A DNA stretch of 47,448 bases from Rhodococcus marinonascens NBRC 14363. GTDB taxonomy: Bacteria > Actinomycetota > Actinomycetes > Mycobacteriales > Mycobacteriaceae. The notes beneath the pieces were generated by a model, which saw nothing but the letters and a program-made list of their open reading frames with translations, was not told where the DNA came from and did no database searches. Positions 42,306 through 47,448 of the stretch are shown piece by piece; the first letter of the stretch is position 1; each line of letters starts with the position of its first letter. The stretch covers positions 1 to 47,448 of the forward strand of contig NZ_BCXB01000030.1 of assembly GCF_001894885.1 (NCBI RefSeq). Reading direction: 5' to 3'. The position numbers and the translations under genes are program-made.

Positions 42306-44060
42306 TTGCCCGAAACGCACAACACCCGTCATGGTGTGCCCGTCCGATCCGGCAGGACTGCGGCCGTAACCGGTGCCGGTCTTGTCGCCACGGCCCTCCT
42401 TGCCGGGTTGCTCGTCGGGTGTTCGGAGGAGGGTGAGCAGATTCCGTCGATCGGTTACGCGATCGACAACACCGTCACTACGTACAACGCCAACAGTGCG
42501 GCGGGCGCAGTCTCGGGTGCGCGCCAAGCATTTGCGCGGGTGCTGCCGGGCTTCACCTACACGGGGCCGGAGGGTGGATCGGTGGCCGATACCGACATCG
42601 GTACGGCCAACCTGATGCCCGGTGAATCTCTCACGGTTCGGTACGAGTTGAACCCGGACTCTGTGTACTCCGACGGTGTCCCGACGTCCTGCGACGATCT
42701 CGTGCTGGCGTGGGCGGCGAACAGTGGCCGCTTCACCCGCCCGAACGACGAGGGCGCGATGGTCCCGATGTTCGATGCGGCGAGCACCGCCGGCTACTCC
42801 GACATCGACCGGATCGACTGCCGGACCGGGGCGAAGGACGCCGTGGTCACCTTCAAACCGGGCCGGAATGTCATCGACTGGAAGTCGTTGTTCGGCGCGA
42901 CGGAGATGATGCCGGCTCACGTCGTCGCCGGCGCCACTGGAATATTCGACATTGTTTCTGCAGTGCAGAATTCGGACAATGTGGCCATGGCCCGCGTTGC
43001 GGACTTCTGGAACGGCGCATGGACGATGACGCCAGGGAACCTCGATCTCAGCCTGTTTCCGGCATCCGGACCCTACAAGATCGAATCCTTCTCTGCGGAG
43101 GACGGTCTCGTGCTCGTCGCCAATGATCGCTGGTGGGGGAACCGCCCCGCCACGTCCCGGATTGTGGTGTGGCCCAAGGTTTCCGATGTGAGATCGAAGG
43201 TCGCAGATGGCTCGGTCGAGGTTCTCGACGTCGCTACGGGATCGGTGCCGGATGTGAATTTCGATGGCTTCGACGTGACGGAAGTGCCCTCTTTCAGCGT
43301 CGAGCAGTTCATCCTGTCCACGGCCGGCGTGTTCGAGGACCCGGCCGGGCGACGGGCGTTCGCACTGTGCCTGCCCCGCGAGGAGATGGCGTCGAAGTTC
43401 GGCGTTGCATCGGGTCCGGGAGGGACCGGGGGACCGGCCGACACGCGCTTTACCCCCCCGGGCAGCCTCGTCTACCGATCGGCAGCAGATGCCGAGGGCG
43501 GCCGATACAAGAGGCCGGACACGCAGGCATCTGCTGCAGCACTGGCCGAAATCGACAACCCGCCGGCGAGCGTGCGCATCGGGTATCTGGGGCCCGATCC
43601 ACGGCGCGCCGCGATCGTGGCGGACGTGGCGGCCGCGTGCGCCCCGGCGGGGATCACCGTGCAGGACGCCGGATCGCCCGATTTCACGCCGTTCATGCTG
43701 CGTGACGGTCAGGTGGATGCGGTGCTCGCAGGTACCGCCTCCGCTCCCGGTGCGGCGGGTACCGCGGCAGACACGACGGCGATGTACGCCTTGCGCAGCG
43801 GTATCGGATCGAACTTCGGGAACTACGCTAACGGCAGGATCGACGAGATAGTCGACCAACTTGCGGTCGACAGTTCGATCGCCGACCAGCTTGCGCTGTC
43901 GACGGAGGCGGAGAACATCCTGTGGTCGGAAATGCCGACGGTGCCGTTGTTCCACCAGCCGCGCACCATCGCCTTCGAGTCAGGCATGCAAGCGGGATCG
44001 GCGAATCCGACACGCTCAGGGGCCGGCTGGAACATGGACAGGTGGATTTTTCGCAGGTGA
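42306..44060 (+). CDS. ABC transporter substrate-binding lipoprotein (family 5)
   Basis: A 584-residue solute-binding protein of the peptide/nickel (SBP_bac_5) class. A signal peptide with lipobox LLVGC gives a membrane-anchored lipoprotein; SVYSDGVPTSCDDLVLAW is the family's characteristic early motif. It starts at TTG 42306, 2 bp after secF, with GAGG 9 nt upstream; no ATG/GTG start fits. No permease or ATPase gene is adjacent, as with mycobacterial Rv2585c in the same place, so it may work with a distant transporter or act with SecDF in envelope processes. Confidence 0.85.
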   Translation: MPETHNTRHGVPVRSGRTAAVTGAGLVATALLAGLLVGCSEEGEQIPSIGYAIDNTVTTYNANSAAGAVSGARQAFARVLPGFTYTGPEGGSVADTDIGTANLMPGESLTVRYELNPDSVYSDGVPTSCDDLVLAWAANSGRFTRPNDEGAMVPMFDAASTAGYSDIDRIDCRTGAKDAVVTFKPGRNVIDWKSLFGATEMMPAHVVAGATGIFDIVSAVQNSDNVAMARVADFWNGAWTMTPGNLDLSLFPASGPYKIESFSAEDGLVLVANDRWWGNRPATSRIVVWPKVSDVRSKVADGSVEVLDVATGSVPDVNFDGFDVTEVPSFSVEQFILSTAGVFEDPAGRRAFALCLPREEMASKFGVASGPGGTGGPADTRFTPPGSLVYRSAADAEGGRYKRPDTQASAAALAEIDNPPASVRIGYLGPDPRRAAIVADVAAACAPAGITVQDAGSPDFTPFMLRDGQVDAVLAGTASAPGAAGTAADTTAMYALRSGIGSNFGNYANGRIDEIVDQLAVDSSIADQLALSTEAENILWSEMPTVPLFHQPRTIAFESGMQAGSANPTRSGAGWNMDRWIFRR

Positions 44061-44088
44061 CCGAGCCTGCCCGCACATGTCGCGCCGG

Positions 44089-44115
44089 CACCAGGCCCAA
44101 CCGGTGGGCCGGGTG
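44089..44115 (+). terminator. Hairpin between the sec operon and rel
   Basis: GGCCCA-ACCGG-TGGGCC, extended by CACC/GGTG across one mismatch, forms a stem 28 bp after the lipoprotein stop. No U-tract follows. Confidence 0.45.
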
Positions 44116-44226
44116 ACTTCCGAGTACTAATGTTGTGGCTGGTGGCGTCACACCGTCGCCGGGGCACTTGTGTGAGACCAATCAGGCTCGCAGGGCCCGA
44201 GTCATTCAGTGGTAGGAGGTGACGGC

Positions 44227-46602
44227 ATGACTTCGAATCTTGATCGGTCGCAGAACACGGATTCAACCTCGTCGACGCAGTCCGATGCCGAGTCACCTGC
44301 AGCGAATCCGGCTTCCGGTGACAATCGCGGAGCGCAGGGAGCCGCCGTTCCCGCTTCTGCATCTCGCCGGGTGCGGGCGCGACTTGCCAGGCGGATCACG
44401 GGGCAGCGGAACACGACCGTCCGTCCGGTTCTCGAACCCCTCGTCAGCCTGCATCGGGAGCTTTACCCCAAAGCCGACCTCGCGGTCCTGCAGCGCGCCT
44501 ACGACGTCGCCGAGGAGCGGCATGCCGACCAGCGACGCAAGTCGGGCGATCCGTACATTACGCATCCACTCGCCGTGGCCAGCATCCTCGCCGAGCTGGG
44601 GATGGACACGATCACCCTGGTTGCGGCCCTTTTACACGACACCATCGAAGACACCGGGTATTCCCTCGAACAGCTGACCGCAGAGTTCGGCGAAGAGGTG
44701 GCGCACCTCGTCGACGGGGTCACCAAACTCGACAAGGTGGTACTGGGCAACGCCGCCGAGGGCGAGACCATCCGCAAAATGATCATCGCGATGGCCCGCG
44801 ACCCCCGTGTACTCGTGATCAAGGTGGCCGATCGGCTTCACAACATGCGAACCATGCGGTTCCTGCCGCCCGAGAAACAGGCACGCAAGGCCCGCGAAAC
44901 CCTCGAAGTGATCGCGCCTCTCGCGCACCGACTGGGCATGGCGACCGTGAAATGGGAACTAGAGGATCTGTCGTTCGCGATCCTGCATCCCAAGAAGTAC
45001 GAGGAGATCGTGCGACTGGTCGCAGACCGCGCACCCTCACGGGACACCTACCTTGCTAAGGTGCGCGCGGAAATCAACGCGACTCTGACGGCGTCGCGCA
45101 TCAACGCGATCGTCGAGGGCAGGCCGAAGCACTACTGGTCGATCTACCAGAAGATGATCGTCAAGGGCCGCGACTTCGACGACATCCACGACCTCGTCGG
45201 CGTGCGGATCTTGTGCGACGAGGTCCGCGACTGCTACGCGGCAGTCGGTGTGGTCCACTCGCTGTGGCAGCCGATGGCGGGCAGGTTCAAGGACTACATC
45301 GCTCAGCCGCGCTACGGCGTCTACCAATCCCTGCACACCACGGTCGTCGGACCGGAGGGTAAACCACTCGAGGTGCAGATTCGCACCCATGACATGCACC
45401 GGACCGCGGAGTTCGGCATCGCGGCACACTGGCGGTACAAGGAGTCCAAGGGTAAACATTCGGGCGACGTCGCCGAAGCCGACGACATGGCGTGGATGCG
45501 CCAATTGCTGGACTGGCAGCGTGAGGCCGCCGATCCGGGGGAGTTCCTCGAATCTCTCCGCTACGACCTTGCGGTCAAGGAGATCTTCGTCTTCACACCC
45601 AAGGGCGACGTGATCACGCTGCCCACGGGGTCGACACCCGTCGATTTCGCATATGCCGTGCACACCGAGGTCGGACACCGTTGTATCGGTGCGCGGGTCA
45701 ACGGTCGGCTGGTGGCGCTCGAGCGCAAACTCGAGAACGGTGAGGTGGTGGATGTCTTCACGTCCAAGGCCGTCAACGCGGGCCCCAGTCGCGACTGGCA
45801 GATGTTCGTCGTCTCGCCGAGGGCCAAGACGAAGATCCGGCAGTGGTTTGCCAAGGAACGACGCGAAGAGGCGCTCGAGACAGGCAAGGATGCGATTGCC
45901 AAGGAAGTCCGGCGAGTGGGTCTGCCACTGCAGCGCCTGATGAACGCCGAATTGGTGTCGGCCATCGCACACGAACTGCACTACACCGACGTGTCGATGC
46001 TCTACACCGCTGTCGGCGAGAGCCACGTGTCGGCGCAGCACGTAGTGCAACGTCTGGTGGCACATCTCGGGGGTGTCGGCGACGTCGAGGAGGAACTGGC
46101 CGAGAGGTCCACTCCGTCCAGCATCGCGATGCGCCCGCGGAGTACCGGTGATGCCGGCGTGCTCGTTCCCGGGGCCGAAGGCACGGTCGCGAAGCTGGCG
46201 AAATGCTGTACGCCCGTGCCCGGCGACGAGATCATGGGCTTCGTGACCAGGGGCGGGGTAGTCAGTGTGCACCGCACCGACTGCACCAATGCCGGGTCCC
46301 TACAGTTGCAGTCCGAGCGCATCATCGAGGTCGAATGGGCGCCCTCGACCGAGTCGGTGTTCCTGGTAGCCATTCAGATCGAAGCACTCGACCGGCACCG
46401 CCTGCTCTCGGACGTGACGAAGGCGATCGCGGACGAGAAAGTCAACATCTTGTCGGCGTCGGTCACCACATCCGGTGACCGTGTCGCGGTCAGTAAGTTC
46501 ACGTTCGAGATGGGCGACCCGAAGCACCTCGGTCATGTCCTCAGCGTCGTCCGCAACGTCGAGGGTGTCTATGACGTGTACCGCGTGACCTCCGCGGGCT
46601 GA
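44227..46602 (+). CDS. relA: Bifunctional (p)ppGpp synthetase/hydrolase
   Basis: Makes and degrades the stringent-response alarmone. The 791-residue protein has the HD hydrolase domain with HDTIED (H137, D138, E141, D142), the synthetase domain with [22 protein letters not shown], a TGS domain ([22 protein letters not shown]), a zinc-finger-like region [20 protein letters not shown] and a C-terminal ACT domain. Both catalytic halves look active. ATG 44227 lies 7 nt after AGGAGG; GTG 44209 is rejected. Length equals mycobacterial Rel. The apt gene that I recall lying upstream of it in mycobacteria is absent. Confidence 0.97.
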   Translation: MTSNLDRSQNTDSTSSTQSDAESPAANPASGDNRGAQGAAVPASASRRVRARLARRITGQRNTTVRPVLEPLVSLHRELYPKADLAVLQRAYDVAEERHADQRRKSGDPYITHPLAVASILAELGMDTITLVAALLHDTIEDTGYSLEQLTAEFGEEVAHLVDGVTKLDKVVLGNAAEGETIRKMIIAMARDPRVLVIKVADRLHNMRTMRFLPPEKQARKARETLEVIAPLAHRLGMATVKWELEDLSFAILHPKKYEEIVRLVADRAPSRDTYLAKVRAEINATLTASRINAIVEGRPKHYWSIYQKMIVKGRDFDDIHDLVGVRILCDEVRDCYAAVGVVHSLWQPMAGRFKDYIAQPRYGVYQSLHTTVVGPEGKPLEVQIRTHDMHRTAEFGIAAHWRYKESKGKHSGDVAEADDMAWMRQLLDWQREAADPGEFLESLRYDLAVKEIFVFTPKGDVITLPTGSTPVDFAYAVHTEVGHRCIGARVNGRLVALERKLENGEVVDVFTSKAVNAGPSRDWQMFVVSPRAKTKIRQWFAKERREEALETGKDAIAKEVRRVGLPLQRLMNAELVSAIAHELHYTDVSMLYTAVGESHVSAQHVVQRLVAHLGGVGDVEEELAERSTPSSIAMRPRSTGDAGVLVPGAEGTVAKLAKCCTPVPGDEIMGFVTRGGVVSVHRTDCTNAGSLQLQSERIIEVEWAPSTESVFLVAIQIEALDRHRLLSDVTKAIADEKVNILSASVTTSGDRVAVSKFTFEMGDPKHLGHVLSVVRNVEGVYDVYRVTSAG

Positions 46603-46605
46603 CGG

Positions 46606-46629
46606 CTCGCGGGAGCATGCTCCCGCGAG
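46606..46629. terminator. 24-bp perfect palindrome after rel
   Basis: CTCGCGGGAGCATGCTCCCGCGAG starts 4 bp after the rel stop and lies between rel and the convergent TetR gene. It can form an 10-12 bp stem but has no T-run; likely a bidirectional terminator. Confidence 0.65.
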
Positions 46630-46679
46630 GTAGTGCGCGCTCGATTCGACGAAAGTTCTTCGACTCCGGCGGAACTCCG

Positions 46680-47264
46680 TCAAGCGCTGATCCCCGCAGT
46701 GAGGATGGTGGCCAGTTCCCGGTAGGCGAGGGCGTCGTCGAGTCCGGTGGCCTCTCGTACACCGCGTTGCTGGATCCGCACCATCATCACGGCGACGAGA
46801 TCTGCGGCGAAGGCAGCGTGCACCCCCCGGAAGTCGCCGCAAGCGACGCCGTCGGCGATCAATTGCTGCACTCGACCGGCTGCGATCTTCGTGTTCTGCT
46901 CATAGACCACGCGGGCTGGCGGGCAGGCGTCGAGGTCGGTCATGAACTGGTCGGACGCCGGGGAGAGGGCGGAGCCGACTGCAGACAGATACTCGGTGAT
47001 CCGTTCGCGGGCACCGGAGATCGCCGCGATGTGAGTTTCGACGTCCTCGGTGGCGCGACGGAAGAAATGCACGGTGGCCGCGCGGACGAGTTGTTCCTTG
47101 CTGCGGGCCAAGGTGTACAACGTCGACTTCGAACACCGCAGCCGTGACGCGACGTCGTCGAGTGTCAGATGCGCGAATCCTTCGGACAGAAACAGATCTA
47201 CCAACGCGTCGAAGAGCTCGGTGCGCCGACGGGTCGCGAATCCGGGTCTGATCGGCTGTTCCAT
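46680..47264 (-). CDS. TetR-family transcriptional regulator
   Basis: A 194-residue one-component regulator. The N-terminal helix-turn-helix (ALVDLFLSEGFAHLTLDDVA, then SRLRCSKSTLYTLARSKEQLV) is typical; the C-terminal ligand domain is not diagnostic. ATG 47264 (MEQPIRPGFATRRR) is chosen because the domain starts there; the open frame continues upstream without homology. An inverted repeat 11 bp upstream may be its operator. Ligand and targets unknown. Confidence 0.87.
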   Translation of the reverse strand: MEQPIRPGFATRRRTELFDALVDLFLSEGFAHLTLDDVASRLRCSKSTLYTLARSKEQLVRAATVHFFRRATEDVETHIAAISGARERITEYLSAVGSALSPASDQFMTDLDACPPARVVYEQNTKIAAGRVQQLIADGVACGDFRGVHAAFAADLVAVMMVRIQQRGVREATGLDDALAYRELATILTAGISA

Positions 47265-47274
47265 GTCGCAAATA

Positions 47275-47298
47275 GTACTGACGGACTCCTTGCAGTAC
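47275..47298. promoter_or_regulatory. Inverted repeat upstream of the TetR gene
   Basis: GTACTG (47275-47280) and CAGTAC (47293-47298) are exact complements 12 bp apart, just before the TetR start. Candidate autoregulatory operator. Confidence 0.45.
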
Positions 47299-47448
47299 CA
47301 TTCCGGCGACCGCACTGTGGACCGCAATTCAGCGGTAGGTAGCGAGGAACCCCGGCCGTTCAGGGTCGGGAGGAATCGCGTCACTGTGCGGGGCCGTTTC
47401 TTGTTTTCGATGTAGTCCTTGACGATCGACAGGGGCGCACCGACGGTA
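47299..47448 (-). other. Unassigned window edge with an open minus-strand frame
   Basis: A minus-strand frame (GAPLSIVKDYIENKKRPRT near the edge) enters from beyond the window and runs without a stop into the TetR frame. It could be the end of a neighbouring gene after a frame shift, or chance. I do not recognise it. Confidence 0.25.

Noticed and set aside
47265-47384. N-terminal extension of the TetR regulator to GTG 47384
   Set aside because: It would place 40 unrelated residues before the helix-turn-helix domain; the normal TetR start is ATG 47264.

Overview
The window is high-GC actinobacterial chromosome, most likely Rhodococcus (jostii/opacus type). This rests on recognisable protein families, GTG/TTG starts, and gene order that I recall from Mycobacterium tuberculosis: hemE-hemY-hemQ / msrB-aftC-secreted hydrolase-ribD-like / zapE / GNAT, then thrS-HIT-pgsA-patA-pimA-Nudix-pdxS-tesB-pdxT-yebC-ruvCAB-yajC-secDF-lipoprotein-rel. 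Most of the window is core housekeeping sequence. No insertion sequence, prophage or CRISPR array was seen.

Layout. 1-1440: three adjacent decayed genes (two PRC-barrel genes and a DUF2254 membrane-protein gene) broken by frameshifts and deletions. 1441-4905: fadA-fadB beta-oxidation operon on the minus strand with a palindromic operator candidate. 4985-6271: RNase D. 6335-9147: divergent wax ester synthase/DGAT and alpha/beta-hydrolase genes, each preceded by a KstR-like palindrome. 9179-13058: DUF3000 gene and the coproporphyrin-dependent haem genes hemE-hemY-hemQ. 13075-15823: a cytoplasmic molybdopterin oxidoreductase tail-to-tail with msrB. 15862-21189: arabinan and envelope gene aftC, a secreted hydrolase lipoprotein, a RibD-type reductase, ZapE and a GNAT enzyme.

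21364-21998 is the most unusual locus. A predicted leaderless 13-codon leader peptide carries an Ile-Leu-Val-Val-Leu run and is followed by mutually exclusive RNA hairpins. One hairpin covers the ribosome binding site of a small stand-alone protein that resembles only the C-terminal regulatory domain of 2-isopropylmalate synthase (LeuA). 22059-22837 holds six tRNA genes (Gly-Cys-Val-Gly-Val on minus, Val-CAC on plus) with strong flanking hairpins.

22997-29983 is one long forward operon: a PGPGW membrane protein, thrS, an Ap4A-phosphorylase-like HIT protein, the phosphatidylinositol mannoside genes pgsA-patA-pimA, and a membrane LemA-like/Nudix fusion. 30169-34117 carries pyridoxal phosphate synthesis (pdxS, pdxT) interrupted by two tesB paralogues and an inverted kinase-like gene without a P-loop lysine. 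34114-35396 is a leaderless GntR regulator with a DUF1648 membrane protein. 35542-38725 is yebC and ruvCAB. 38861-44060 is yajC-secD-secF and a solute-binding lipoprotein. 44227-46602 is the bifunctional (p)ppGpp enzyme, without the apt gene that I recall lying before it in mycobacteria. A TetR regulator closes the window.
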